A DNA stretch of 64,000 nt from Bufo bufo (taxonomy: Eukaryota; Chordata; Amphibia; Anura; Bufonidae), in NCBI RefSeq assembly GCF_905171765.1, contig NC_053392.1, positions 395,464,119 to 395,528,118 on the forward strand, in the 5' to 3' direction. Position numbers and translations under genes: made by a program. The notes below the pieces were generated by a model that worked only from the letters and a program-made list of their open reading frames with translations, had not been told where the DNA came from and searched no databases. Shown one piece after another: positions 11,231-22,884 of this stretch (positions are counted from its first letter, which is position 1; each line of letters starts with the position of its first letter).

Positions 11231-12330
11231 CTAAGTGGTATAGCAGCAACTGCACCATAAGAAACTTGGCCTGGTGGGAGTTCAGCTAATTGCTGGTGAT
11301 GAATAGCTTTCTCATGGCCACGCATTCCATTATGGATGTCTCACAATGGAGTAGAGAACAAGGGGGAGCAGGAGGAGTCTAAGCAGGGTAAGAAGCAAGT
11401 GATGATGACAATGACACTGTACTGCTCGGGGATATATCCTGGATGCCACAAAGAAGACTGGAAAAAGGAGGACATACTAGTTCCAATATAGAATGCTGTC
11501 CAGTTTTTTTCCCCACAGGATCCAATGATGTTTCCTCATGTGCTGCAATAGAGCCCTGGAACCTATATTTGTGTTTAAAGGTCTTAATTTAATCCTGCAG
11601 ATCTTGCCCACAGCTGTGGTTTTGTGTGCAGACTTTGTTAAGAAAAAACACCATACGGGAGTTGCTCGCACAGAGCTAGAGGGAGCCGATCTTGGCCTAT
11701 GTCTGGCAATTTTTGAGCCTGCACCCATGGTATCAGCAGCATCACCAGGTCCCTAGCTGACCACAATAGAAGCAGAATTGGCTCTGCCAGTTCTTTTGGA
11801 GGTGTTAGACATACATTGCCTCTGCTCTGTATTGCCATGCAGCCACCACCCTTATCATCTGATGTGTCCTCCTCAGCACCCTGATCCAGCTCCCAGGTCC
11901 TGTACAGAACAATCATTATCATAGTCCTCCCCATCCATCACTTTTATCAGACTGCAATATGCCATTGTGTGCTCCTTGGCCCTCTTACCAATTCACTAGC
12001 AGTGCCACCACTGTGGCTACAAGTGCCACTATCACCACCAACACCACCAACATAGCTATGCAAAGGGGCACCATTAGGAGAAAAAAAAGTCACTCGCAGT
12101 AGGAGGGGCCAGTGAAGATAGAGAGGATCCGACTGAAACACTTCTCTGGGGTTGCAACTAGGAGAAATAGGAGGAATGCTGTGACCCCTGGCTCCAAGGC
12201 ATAGTGTGAGGTCATGTCCATATCATCCTGCTGTGTCTATAAGGAGAAGTAAGCCATCCAGTCCACAATCTCATCCTCTTTGTCTTTAATAGTAATGTGG
12301 TGCCAGGAGAAGCCAGGGAGAACTGTGGCC

Positions 12331-12359
12331 TACTACTACTACTACTACTACTACTACTG
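12331..12359. repeat. (CTA)n microsatellite
   Basis: About nine consecutive CTA triplets inside the 5' part of the E1 transposase relic. On the coding strand they read as a poly-serine or poly-valine run depending on frame. Confidence 0.95.
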
Positions 12360-12599
12360 ACCTAATGGCTGGTGCTGCTACTACCCACATTATGACTCTT
12401 GGATCAAGAGGCCTGGATCGTTTGTTTTGCACTCTTCTGTTTTCCAGACATTTTATCATGAGGCTTATAAATAAAAAGTCACAGGATTGGTACACGGATT
12501 AATAAATGATACTAGAAAAAAATGCAAACAGATTTTTTGTAATTTAAAGCCAGAAGGTCAATTAAATGTCCCTCCCTTTCTAGAAACACACTGCATGCT

Positions 12600-13185
12600 G
12601 GTATGGACAATTTACTTTGGTAATGGAATTTTTGTGGTAAAATGTGTTTGAACTAAGCGTTCTATATGACAGAAAAAACAATGACATTTTTATATAAAAT
12701 GACTTAGAAATACATGACCTGATGCAGTAATGTGTTCAATAACATAGATATAACAATGCAGCATTTGTGATAAAATGTATTTTAACTATGCGTTCAATAC
12801 TTTCAATATTATGGGTATAACAAGATTTGTGATAAAAAGTCTTTGACCTACATGGTCTGATGTACTAATGCACGCAATAATACGGATATAACAATGCAAT
12901 GTTGGCAGTAAAATATCTTTGTACTATGCATTCAATAACATGGGTATAACAATGCAATTTTTGTGGTGAAATGTCTTTGAACTACAGTTTGATGTAGTTC
13001 AACACATAACACATATATAACCATGCAATGTTTGTGGTAAATTGTTTTTGAACTAGGCATTAAATAACAAGGATATAACAATGCAATTTTTGTAGTGAAA
13101 CGCCTTTTGCATCTAGTCTGATGCAGTAATGCATTCGCTAACCCAGATATAACAATGCCTGTAAAATGTTTTTGAACAATGAACT
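12600..13185. repeat. Subterminal tandem repeats of hAT E1
   Basis: Units of roughly 65-70 bp alternate in pairs. Each contains 'atataacaatgcaatttttgtggtaaaatgtctttgaact' variants followed by 'gatgcagtaatgcattcaataac'. Such arrays near transposon ends often hold transposase binding sites; that role is inference. The 132-codon minus frame across it is a by-product of the repeats. Confidence 0.75.
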
Positions 13186-13728
13186 GTAGAAACTTGAATT
13201 TTTTGTTTTGGTTTTTCCTTAAAGCTGTCTGTTTACATATAGAAAAAAAAGTTTTTCCTTTTCTTGATGGGAGTTTTGTAATGGGTTTTGTAATGCAGAA
13301 GTAGCTGCCAGCAGCAGCTATATTACACACAGTGTGACCGACCCCTCACTCCATCAAAGCTTTTCCTAAAGCTTTCCCTGATCACATTCCCTAAAATCTA
13401 CCTAATTCTATCTTTCTATTCTCTCCCTATACTCTGCTTATAGAGTCCCTATCACATTACTGCCCTCTAATTAGCTTATTCTGGCTGTCTGTCAGTCTCT
13501 GAGCCAGTCAGGATAAGTCCTCTTCCCCACTTCCTCCCAGAGTCATGTGTTTTTCCATCTTCTTCCTCCCTTGTGGTTTTCCTTGCTAATATTCACAGTA
13601 AAATGACGCTGGGCATAATTTTTACATGATACATCCAAAACAAATCAATAATCTTCAGATTATTTTGGTGGATCAATTTGTAATTTGTAATGAATCCAAC
13701 TAGTTTAAAATTGATTCGCTCATCTCTA

Positions 13729-16287
13729 CTTCCGAACAACTATGCGAACAATACAATAAACCCTAGGCATAGATTCATACAGTTTCTGGAGTGGGCAACA
13801 TAGACCAATGTAGAAGATCTAAAACAGGAGTGAAAACCTCATGCTTATTGCTTCCTGATATGTTTAATTAATAGCACACCTGAGACGTTTCTCCGCATTA
13901 TAAAACTCACAATAAAAAAAGCTTGTCAGAGATTTTCTAAATACATGGTAGATATTTAAGTTGGTTCCTTAGTGTCTAATGGTATATCATGTGAGAAAGT
14001 CTGGTGCTCTAAATCCTACTGTAAATGCTATTTATATGAGTTGCAGTCGATCTTTTACTGATCACAGCACTATATGTCATGTTGATGGCTACGTGAACGA
14101 AGGATAGAATATAACCCTATTTTACTTAACTCATTTAATAAATGCATCTGAAAGTTTTATAGCATGCTTTCATTTTTGATTTAGCATTCACTCTATATTT
14201 ATTTAGCCAGCAAACCATCCACCCATATAAAATGCAGTTTACCTAAAACATGCCCTGTATTTAACATTGTTTTATATGCTTCACCCTTTAAGGCTAAAAC
14301 ACAATGTCATATGGAAGGAATGCCAATGAATCCAAATAAGGAAACATTACAACATGTATTTATAGTGAATTCTTTTTTCCCCTCTTTTTAGTTCATGAAC
14401 TTATTGTTTATTTAAAGGGTTCTCCGCTTTGGACGGGGTCCCTTGATTATATGCAGATCACAAAGTATGCTTCTACTGGGACCCCCAGCAATCAACTGTG
14501 ATCTGAAGAGAAACCTAATGGTAAGTGTTCAATTTCCCTGCTGCGCCTCTACAGGGAAAATGAAGCATTAAACAATGTCTATACATATCAGTTAATTATC
14601 TGTACAATTTAGGGCAGAGCAGGAGCTAACTGTGTAACCTCTCCCCACTCATAGCTCTACCTGATAGTTTTTTTTATTTTTATAATGTAGGCAACTCCTT
14701 TAAATTCATTAAATAATGCTAATATGCCACTAAGACTATCTACACAATAGGTAATTTTTGATTACTTTTGGACTAGAAAATCCAAAATAAAAGCTTCTGT
14801 AAGTCTCCATGTGAAATCAGAGTCATAATTCAGCAGCATACAACTCAGAGGTTGTCTGCACATGCTACTGTTTTGTAACCACATTTCACTTATTAGATTG
14901 TTCTGGAAAAAAGTATCTGGGATATGGTATGCTACAGACTTAGAAGCAATGTATCATAAGAAATTACCAATTGTTTAAATCAACTTATGCTAAACTTACT
15001 TTTTTATGAATTTTTTTTCATGTCACTACCTAACATCTGGCAGTATTTGCAATGACTTCGAGGTCAACAGTATGTCAAGGCTTCCTGTTCTGTACCGATA
15101 ACAGTTCAGTAACCATATCATTATCATCACAGGCAGATATCACCTCATAATATTTAGGGTCATCCATAATGCCCGGTCTCACATGTGCCTTTGTATTTTC
15201 AATACACTGTACCTCATTTAACCCTTACATGGAACACATTTACGTAATTCCATTCAGAAGTATAATCAGATATGCATGGATCCATGTACAATGACTTTTA
15301 TTAATATCAGACAGCTAATACACGGTTGGCCTTGAAAAACAGACCCCCGTTTCCATTGTGTGCTTTGTACAGGATAATCATTATCGGGCCTCATTAATCA
15401 AAATATTCAGAGCTCAGCTTTCATTTTAAAAGAGCAGTGTAATCTTGTGGCAGCACGCTTGGTAATTCCGCGACAATGGAAAAAGGTGGATGCTCCCTCT
15501 CTCTGTGCATGGGCGTCCGAACTCAGACATTTGCTAAGAATGGAAGAACTTACAGCACACTCGTATAATAGGGAGGGCTTGTTCTATAGCAGATGGAATT
15601 TCTTCATTCTACAGATTTTTCAAGATTAGTGGGAGAACTCAGTGATATAGAAGATGGGACGAGGCCCAGAGATTAATGGAATTGCAACACGCTTAAATAG
15701 CTCCCTTTCTTCCACTTTCCTTTTCCTAACTTACATACTGAATACCTTGGGAACACATACACAATGGTTTCCATCTATGTGTCATTCTCTCTATCTATTC
15801 TTAGGCCCTGAGTGGTCAGTTTATATTTCACAGAAGATATATGCGAGCTGATTTCACTCGATTTATAGGCTTCCCCTAGTGGTGGGGTGATAGGTTTCTA
15901 ATTAGCTGCATGATATGTACAATGCTGTTTTATTGAAACTATTATCTGTAATTTTATTGTTTTATATACCTACTTTCTTTGATTGTATACCTTGATTGCC
16001 ACAGACAAATGTAGATCCTGCGAGATCTTTTATTATTATTTTGCTTTCTGAATCTTGAGCGATCATTATTCAAGATAGATATATTTGAAAATAATAAAGT
16101 GAAGTAAACATCAAAGAGCAGTGTAAGAAATGAATGATGCCCATTGTATCCTTCCCTGCCTATAAAGTGGTACTCTTGGTGGGGGGCAGTAGTGTTGCAT
16201 GTATCCAACATGCCATATGCTGATTCGATAATAGAGGCCCATGTAGACACAGGCTCATGCAGAGAAACACAGCAAAAAACAATGTAC
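13729..16287. other. Mostly low-repeat DNA
   Basis: Apart from the T2-like element at 14412-14703, I see no repeat boundaries and no gene. The part at about 15,360-15,600 has balanced composition and no repeat signature; it is listed in the findings as a possible conserved non-coding element. Confidence 0.45.
14412..14703. mobile_element. T2-like MITE
   Basis: Ends are TTAAAGGGTTCTCC and GGCAACTCCTTTAA, inverted and each carrying a TTAA. This matches the TTAA-target T2-like elements at 24811 and 33347. It is 292 bp and non-coding. Confidence 0.6.
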
Positions 16288-16468
16288 ATAGGGGTTCATA
16301 AATTAAACTGGTATAAAGTAGAACTGGCTTAGTTGCCCATAGCAACCAATCAGATTCCTCCTTTCATTTTCCAAAGTAGCTGTCCACAATGAAAGGTGGA
16401 ATCTGATCGGTTGCTATATGCAACTAAACCAGTTCTACTTTACACTAGTTTGATAAATGACCCCCATA
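16288..16468. mobile_element. Palindromic MITE
   Basis: Two arms of about 70 bp face each other. The left reads 'aaagtagaactggcttagtt' then 'gcccatagcaaccaatcaga'; the right arm is its complement with few mismatches. The outer ends, 'cataggggttcataaa' and 'gataaatgaccccca', are also inverted. It would fold into one long hairpin. A related fragment is at 39412-39498. Confidence 0.75.
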
Positions 16469-16499
16469 GTGGAAGTGGCATAGCACAAGATCCCTGGCC

Positions 16500-16917
16500 T
16501 GTGCAAAAAACATAGACAACCACATATTCGGACACCCATCGTTGTTGCAGATGTTCAGGAGAGAATAATGAGAAGCCTCAGGAAATTGATGCAGAATGAT
16601 CTAAGCAGTCAGACATCTGCAAGACAACATGTCCGACTGTACTGAAGACGCTTCACCTGAAGCCATACTGAGTGTCAGTTGTGGATTAGTTAAAGGTGGG
16701 GAATAAACAGAAGAGTGTGGTGTATAGCAATTGGCTGCTGGATATGGTCGTAGTTGGACATTTGAACCCATTAGAGAACATCATATCAGATGAAGCATGG
16801 CTCTATCTAAACGCGTGTTTTAATTCACAGAACAATAGGTACTGCCACACAGAAAATTCACATGAGCTGCACCAACACCCACTTTATGATCTAAAACCTG
16901 GTATTTGGTGCTAGGCT
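16500..16917 (+). pseudogene. Mariner/Tc1-superfamily transposase fragment
   Basis: The plus-strand frame at 16696-16914 contains ISDEAWLYLNACFNSQNNRY, then HTENSHELHQHPLYDLKPGIW, then a stop. This resembles the region around the first catalytic aspartate in a mariner-like transposase family that reads F(S/T)DEAWF.L.G.VN.QN.R.W..ENPH. Upstream, 16,500-16,640 has a broken N-terminal-like stretch (RTPIVVADVQERIMRSLRKL). The second and third catalytic residues are not present. It is a scrap, about 140 codons long, and differs from the other Tc1 families in this window. Family assignment is from recalled motif patterns, so moderate. Confidence 0.55.
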
Positions 16918-16919
16918 AA

Positions 16920-17460
16920 GGGTATGCAGTTCCTGACCACCTTTTGTACATATATGTTGGCGATTGGGACTTTAAATATGGTGCCAACTGGGGCATGCAG
17001 CAGGCCCCATAGCCACTTCTTGCCTAATGTCCGCGACCGGCAGTAACACTAATCGTGTATATTTAGCCCCTTGGATGCCGTGGTCAAATGTGACCACAGC
17101 ATCTGCGATAATAAAAACTGGGAACACGTGCTCCCGGACATGTTCTGGCTCCCTCTGGCGAGGATCGGCGGAGCCAGAGTGTGCGTGCAGCAGCCCCTGC
17201 CCTACAGGAGGCCACTGCACATTAGTTCTTATGGAGAGCCTGCCTGGCAGAGAACATTAATATTCTCATAGTCTATGAGAGAAGCAATCTAATTATTACT
17301 TGTTATAGTTTTCTAGGGAACTATAAAAAAGTGTACAAAAAAGAAAACAGTTTTTAAAAATAACAAAAATATATTTATAAAAATACAAATCACCCCCTTT
17401 CCCCAAATTAAAATAAAAGTACCTAAACAATTAAAAAATAAACATCCTGGGTATCGCCAC
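16920..17460. repeat. Left part of an AT-rich repeat split by hAT E2
   Basis: Contains 'ggatgccgtggtcaaatgtgaccacagcatc' (a palindrome), then a T/A-rich tract ending 'gggtatcgccac'. The sequence continues in sense at 23439 ('atcgtcacatgtgaaaatg') after the hAT element. The octamers ATCGCCAC and ATCGTCAC at the two junctions are the hAT target duplication. Confidence 0.65.
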
Positions 17461-17744
17461 TAGTGATGGACGAACATTGGCCGGGACGATTCGTAAACGC
17501 GATCACTTTAATGGCAGGCAAACCTGAAAAACCTTCAGGTCATTATTTCAGCCACCAAATACTTACAAGAAGTGCACAAATCATCCCACAACATGGACAG
17601 TGACATACCAGAGGGGGATAAATGGCAAAAATTCCCACAAAAAGTATGTATTTTAATCAGGGGCCATTTTTATGCGTCTTAAGGGAATCTGTCAAAAATG
17701 TGGCCTGCTGGAGCCTAGAAATTTTTTATTTTAGGCCACAGGAG

Positions 17745-18620
17745 TACAGGCCCCAAACATTAGGCATTCACCTGTCAGAAAACATCAAGTGATTATGTGG
17801 CTGGAGGTATATTAGACGGTCATTGGATATCAATTTTACTGCAGGCCAGTACAAATAGATGATTGTCAAATACTTATATTTAAACGAACAAAAAATTTAA
17901 AATTGGATTAAACACGAAATCCCCCCTCTTGAAAAAAAAACTAATGATAACAGTTGAAATTCGATAACACGTGGACATCGTCAACAGGTGTTGAATTCCT
18001 CCGAGGTCCCGAACATTAGGCATTCACCGGACAGAAAAGAACAAGTAATTATGTGGTTGGAGGTATATTAGAAGGTCATTCAATATCAATTTTACTGCAG
18101 ACCAGTGTAGTACAGGCCCCAAACATTAGGCATTCATCGGACAGTAAAGCACAATTGATAATTTGGCTGGAGGTACATTAGGCGGTCACCGTATAGCAAT
18201 TTTCCTGTTGGCCAGTTAGATTACAGCCCCCAAAAATTATGCATTCACCGTACATAAATGATCAAGTGATTATGTGGCTAGAGGTATATTAGACGGTCAT
18301 TCAATATCAATTTTACTGCAGGCCAGTGTAGTACAAGCCCCAAACATTAGGCATTCACCGGACAGAAAAGAACAAGTAATTATGTGGCTGGAGGTATATT
18401 AGACACATTAGATATCAATTTTACTGTAGGCCAGTACAAATAGATGTCAAATACATATGTTTAAGAGAACAAAAAATATTAAATTGGTTTGAAAACATGG
18501 CTAACGAATTCCCCCCTATTGAAAAACAAAACAAAATGATAATCGTTGAAATTCGATAACACGTGGTCGTCACAGGTGTTGAATTCCTCCGAGGTCCCAA
18601 ACATTATGCATTCACCGGAC
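17745..18620. repeat. Subterminal tandem repeats of hAT E2, about 118 bp
   Basis: Five or more units each contain 'ccccaaacattaggcattca', 'tgattatgtggctggaggta' and 'atatcaattttactgcaggc'. Parts of this unit also occur once or twice at 9360-9780 in E1. Confidence 0.8.
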
Positions 18621-18718
18621 AGAAAAGGTCTTTTATGCTGCTGTATTTACCTAAGACAGGAACCATTATTTGTTCTGGGTGGTGATGGATATTTGTGGGC
18701 TGTCATGAGAAAATTCAA

Positions 18719-21700
18719 TTAAACGTGGTCGTCACAGGTGTTGAATTCCTCCAAGATCCATGCCTCATTCATTTTTAGAAATGTGAGGTAGTCAACACTG
18801 TCGTGAGCTAGGAAAGTGCGCTTATCGGTCACGATTCCCCCTGCTGCGCAGAACGTCCTTTCAGACAGGAGACTCGATGAGGGGCAAGCCAAGAGTTCCA
18901 TGACAAATTGTGCCAGCTCTGGCAACAGATCAAGCCTGCACACCCAGTAGTCCAAGGGTTCCTCGCTTCTCAAGGCGTCCACATCGGCCATTAACCCGAT
19001 GTAGTCGGACACCTGACGGTCTAGGCATTCCCTGAGGCTTGATCTGGTGGGCGGCTGTTGATGGGTTGGTTGCAAGAATGATCTCATATCCAAAGTGACC
19101 AACACATCTTCAAACCGCCCTCTTCTTGCATGCGCTGTAGGATTGGTACTCACAACAGTTTCTCTGTGGGTGGAAATTCCTCTGCCAGCGCCCGCACCAG
19201 AAGAATGCAGCATCTTTCGAAGCAAGACCTGGAAATGCTGCATTCTGACAGCCCTCTGTGATGCTGGTAACATGTTTACCATTTTGTGCTTGTAGCGGGG
19301 GTCTAAGTACGTTGTCACCCAGTACTGGTCTTTCCCTTTAGGATTTTTATATGGGGGTCCCTCTTCAAACACTGGAGCATGAAGGCCCCCATTTGCCCTA
19401 AACTGGAAGCGGTGGAGCGGCCTGGCTCCTACTCATCACCCAGGAGAATGTCGTCCTCGGTCTCCTCCCCCCAGCCACGGACAACACAAGGGATTGCAGA
19501 AAAGTTTAAAGCCTGCTCTTCTTGCTCCTCCTCCTCCTCCCCCCAGGCACCATTCTCCTCTGACTCCTCTTCAGACTCCTGCTGACTTGTCTCAGATGGA
19601 ATAGCCCCCCTGGGAATTCATTCAGCATTGCGACTTCCTCATCTTCCTGCTCCTGCTACTCGACGGCTTGATCAATGACAAGACGCAATGCTCACTCCAG
19701 AAATAAGGCGTAAGGTACGATGTCACTGATGGCGCCCTGGCTATGACTGACCAGTTTGGTGATCTCATCAAATGGCCTCAGAAGTCTGTATGCATCACAC
19801 ATGAGCAGCCACTGGCGAAGTGAAAAAAAAGCAAGCTCCCCAAACCTGTCCTGCCACAGAGTTTGCACAGGTAGTCGTTAACGGCACGTTTCTGCTGGAG
19901 TAGACTATCAAGCATATACAAGTTAGAGTTCCAGCGCGTCGGGCAGTCACAAATCAGACGTCTGACGGGCAAGTGGTGTCGCCGCTGAACGTCATCAAGG
20001 CGACCCATGGCCGTGTAAGATCTTCTAAAATGGCCAGAGATTTTCCTGGCCTGCTGCAAGACGTCCTGGACACCGGCGTATTTGGCAACGAATCGCTGCA
20101 CGTCTAAGTTCTTGACGTGTGCCATGCACGGCACGTGTGTAATTTTGGCCTGTTTCAGCGTGCTCAGCAGATTGTCATCGTTGTCGCCCACACCACTTTA
20201 TCAACTGTCAAATTGAGCGGGGTTAGCCACTGATCGGCCTGTGACCGCAGAGCTTAAAGCAGTGCAGGACCGTTGTGTCTCTTGGCTTCCAGGCACAACA
20301 GCCGCAGCACAGCATGGCAACGTCTCACCTGGCACGTCAAATCGGTTCTGGGGAGCTGGGGGGGTGCAGCGGAAGAGGTGGTAGCAGTGGAAAAGGAGGA
20401 ATCAGCCGAGGAGGAGACGGAGGATGGAGTAGGAGGAGAAGAAGAGGCAGACCTGCATGCAATCGGTGGCGGTAAAACCAAATCCATACGGGTGCCACGG
20501 TTTACATGCTTGATGGCCGTCAGAAGGTTCACCCAGTGGGCAGTAAAAGTTATGTACCTACCCTGCCCATGTTTGCTAGACCTCTTGTGTGCCACAGATA
20601 AATTCACTTGCCTCTGAACGTGACCATATAGCTCTGCAATGCCCTTCTGGGAGAAATATTTCCTTCCGGGGACCTTCCATTGCGTTGTGCCAATGGCCAC
20701 AAATTTTTTAAAGGCCTCCGAGTCCAAAAAGTTATATGGCAGTAGTTGGTGGGCTAGCAGTTCCGACAAGCCAGCGGTCAGCTGTTGGGCAAGAGGATTA
20801 TCCGGCGTCATAAAATTTTTTTTACGCTCGAACATTTGGGCCACGAAAGTCTGCCTTGTGCCAGATGAACGTGACGACGGCACGGTGGAAGGTGGAGGAC
20901 AAATGGGAGGAGAGAGGAGAAGGAGAAGAGGCAGGACACGGAGCACCAGGAGTGTGGCTTTGTGGGTTCTGACGGCGTTGCTCCCACTGGGCTCCGTGAT
21001 GGGAGGCCAGGTGCCTTCTTAAAGCGGTCGTGCCTAGGTGAGTATTGGGCTTACCGCGACTTATGCGTTGACAGCACAGGCTGCAGATGGCAACACTATT
21101 ATCAGCAGCTGACAAGTTTAAAAAAGCTCACACTGCGGAGCCATGTGCCGGCGTTCTGGGAGCGCAAGATGCGACCGTGCATGGTGGATGGCTAGCTCCA
21201 GATACATTTGCAGTCTGCTTTTTGCCTCCTGTGCACTGCGAGTTCTGCCTGCTTCTCCTCCTTCTCCTCCCTATCTGCTACACCGTCTCTCCCTCTGAAC
21301 TCCCCTCGTCTTCCTCTCTTGTGGGCACCCACGTGACATCCATCGACATGTCATCATCGTCACCTTCACCACCACTGACATTAGAGATCTCGGAGTAGGC
21401 AGAAACAGCGGGGACCACCCTCCTTGGGCTGATCTGGGTACTGTCGTCAGACCGCTGGGTGGCGGCCATTGCTACCTCCTCTTCCTCATCCGATGCCTAG
21501 AATGGCTGCGCATCGGTAAGGTCTGGGAATTGATGGGAAAATAATTCCTCTTACTCGAGTGGAGGGGCTATGGGGTGGTGGTGGTGTCTTTGGGGGCGCA
21601 CACAGCAGAGAGTGAGGAGGGGGGTAGATAGAGAGGATGAGGAGGGTGCAGAAGCGGAAGAGCCACTCAACCGACTCTGGTGTGTCCTTTGATGTAATTG

Positions 21701-21806
21701 CACGCACCTTCTCCAACTTCCCACTTAGGCTCCGGCCTGGTGCACCTGCCCGACCCCTACCACCCCTGCAGAATGGCCTGCCTCTTCCTCTGCCTGTCAT
21801 TTTCAA
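18719..21806 (-). pseudogene. hAT transposase pseudogene with AT-hook and BED finger
   Basis: Read from right to left. A start near 21806 gives MKMTGRGRGRPF, an AT-hook-like GRGRP motif. An acidic stretch follows (GGEGDDDDMSMD, about 21,340). A BED-type finger is at 20,990-21,115 (SVAICSLCCQRI ... TTALRRHLASHH). Then come the hAT N-terminal motif LLPYNFLDSEAFKKFV (about 20,720), DNDDNLLSTLKQAKITHVPC with MAHVKNLDVQRFV (20,080-20,190), CPTRWNSNLYMLDSLLQQKR (about 19,900) and FDEITKLVSHSQGAI (about 19,740). The C-terminal dimerisation region ends it: LLACPSSSLLSERTFCAAGG and LKMNEAWILEEF (18,719-18,930). Order and spacing match a complete hAT transposase. At least three frame changes and several stops break it, so it is inactive. 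Confidence 0.88.
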
Positions 21807-22125
21807 AATGACCCCGTGACAAAGTCCCTATAGAAGAGCAGTATTTGTGGAAGCAGGTAAATAGAACTGCTTAATGATTATTTGCTGGAAGCAGGTATAT
21901 CAAACCCCTTAATCATTTTTTTGGGGGGGGCAGCTGGTATATCACGCCAGTTGAAATTATTTGTTCTAATAGTGTTTGTCCCCCTGTATAGCTGGGGTAT
22001 CTCAGCAGAACTGCAGACAACTCCTGCAAATTACAAATGTACTATATGGAAATTATATTATAGGTTTATCACACCCCTGCCTCAATCAGTTTTATTGGGG
22101 GGGGGGGGCAACTTCTATATCACAT

Positions 22126-22884
22126 TAGAGATGTCGCGAACATAAAATCTTCCGTTCGCGAACGGCGAACGCGAACTTCCGCAAATGTTCGCAAACGGGC
22201 GAACCGGGCGAACAGCCATAGACTTCAATAGACAGGCAAATTTTAAAACCCACAGGGACTCTATCTGGCCACAATAGTGATGGAAAAGTTGTTTCAAGGG
22301 GACTATCACCTGGACTGTGGCATGCCGGAGGGGGATCCATGGCAAAACTCCCATGGAAAATTACGTAGTTGACGCAGAGTGTGGTAAGTTGAATTCGCAA
22401 TGCGATTAATATAACCTGTATTAATCGCATTGCGATTACAACTTTGATCTGAGTTCCTAATGGTTGTATTGCTAGAATTGATGAATATAACGAATATAGC
22501 ACTATATTCTCAATCTTCGTTATATTCTAGCAATACAACCATTAGGAACCCAGCTCTAAGTTGGAATTCGCAATGCGATTAATATAACCTGTATTAATCG
22601 CATTACGATTACAACTTAGTCAAATTTGTGACACTACAGCTTCAGAATGAATCTAAGATGGGTGCTGTCCTTGCTTTTTGATAGGAGGTGGGAAGGTCTG
22701 GGAGGGAGGGTATGCTGATTGGCTGGAATGTGTCTGCTGACTGTGAGGTGCAGGGTCAAAGTTTGCTCAATGATGATGTATAGGGGGCGGACCGAACATC
22801 GCATATGTTCGCCCGCCGCGGCGAACGTGAACAAGCTATGTTCGCCGGGAACTGTTCGCCGGTGAATAGTTCGGGACATCTCTA
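22126..22884. mobile_element. hAT-type MITE nested in E2, with three hairpins
   Basis: Ends are TAGAGATGTCGCGAAC and GTTCGGGACATCTCTA. The flanks TATCACAT (22118-22125) and TATCACAC (22885-22892) match 7 of 8. The sequence on each side is a tandem repeat of E2 ('ccagttgaaattatttgttc'), which shows the site before insertion. The interior has three inverted repeats: two 15-bp-arm copies of GCAATGCGATTAATA (about 22397 and 22570) around a 25-bp-arm hairpin at 22454-22548. Both outer sides are rich in 'ttcgcgaac' words. Confidence 0.85.

Larger units (their letters stand above)
10247..12451 (-). pseudogene. hAT transposase relic with core replaced by repeats
   Basis: The likely start is MSGKQKSAKQTI at 12451. 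At 11477-11728 a BED-like finger is visible (VWCFFLTKSAHKTTAVGKIC, then RALLQHMRKHH); the second cysteine of the usual CxxC pair is lost. At 10267-10524 the hAT C-terminal signature reads LAQFALSVLSCPASNVISER followed by VFSAAGCILTPR. After a frameshift it continues ITFVKMNEARILEDF to about 10247. The RNase H-like catalytic core expected between the finger and the C-terminus is absent; tandem repeats occupy 10540-11230. It must be inactive. The hAT family is well supported by the SERVFSAAG and KMNEA motifs; the subfamily is not determined. Confidence 0.8.
9076..13728 (-). mobile_element. Decayed hAT element (E1)
   Basis: It begins TAGTGATGGACGAACATCG and ends 'gattcgctcatctcta', so both termini fit TAGNGATG. 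The left 700 bp is closely similar to the left end of the hAT element at 17461. Transposase remnants lie on the minus strand: a start near 12451, a BED-type finger at 11477-11728 and a C-terminal dimerisation region at 10247-10524. The outer octamers (AAGGTAAC and CTTCCGAA) do not match, so the two ends may not come from a single insertion event, or the duplication has decayed. Confidence 0.7.

Noticed and set aside
12932..13330. 132-codon minus-strand frame
   Set aside because: It lies in subterminal tandem repeats of hAT E1, and its repeated KIALLYPCY words are repeat units.
9076..13728. 8-bp duplication for hAT E1
   Set aside because: The octamers AAGGTAAC and CTTCCGAA share no convincing match, so I do not claim a single clean insertion.
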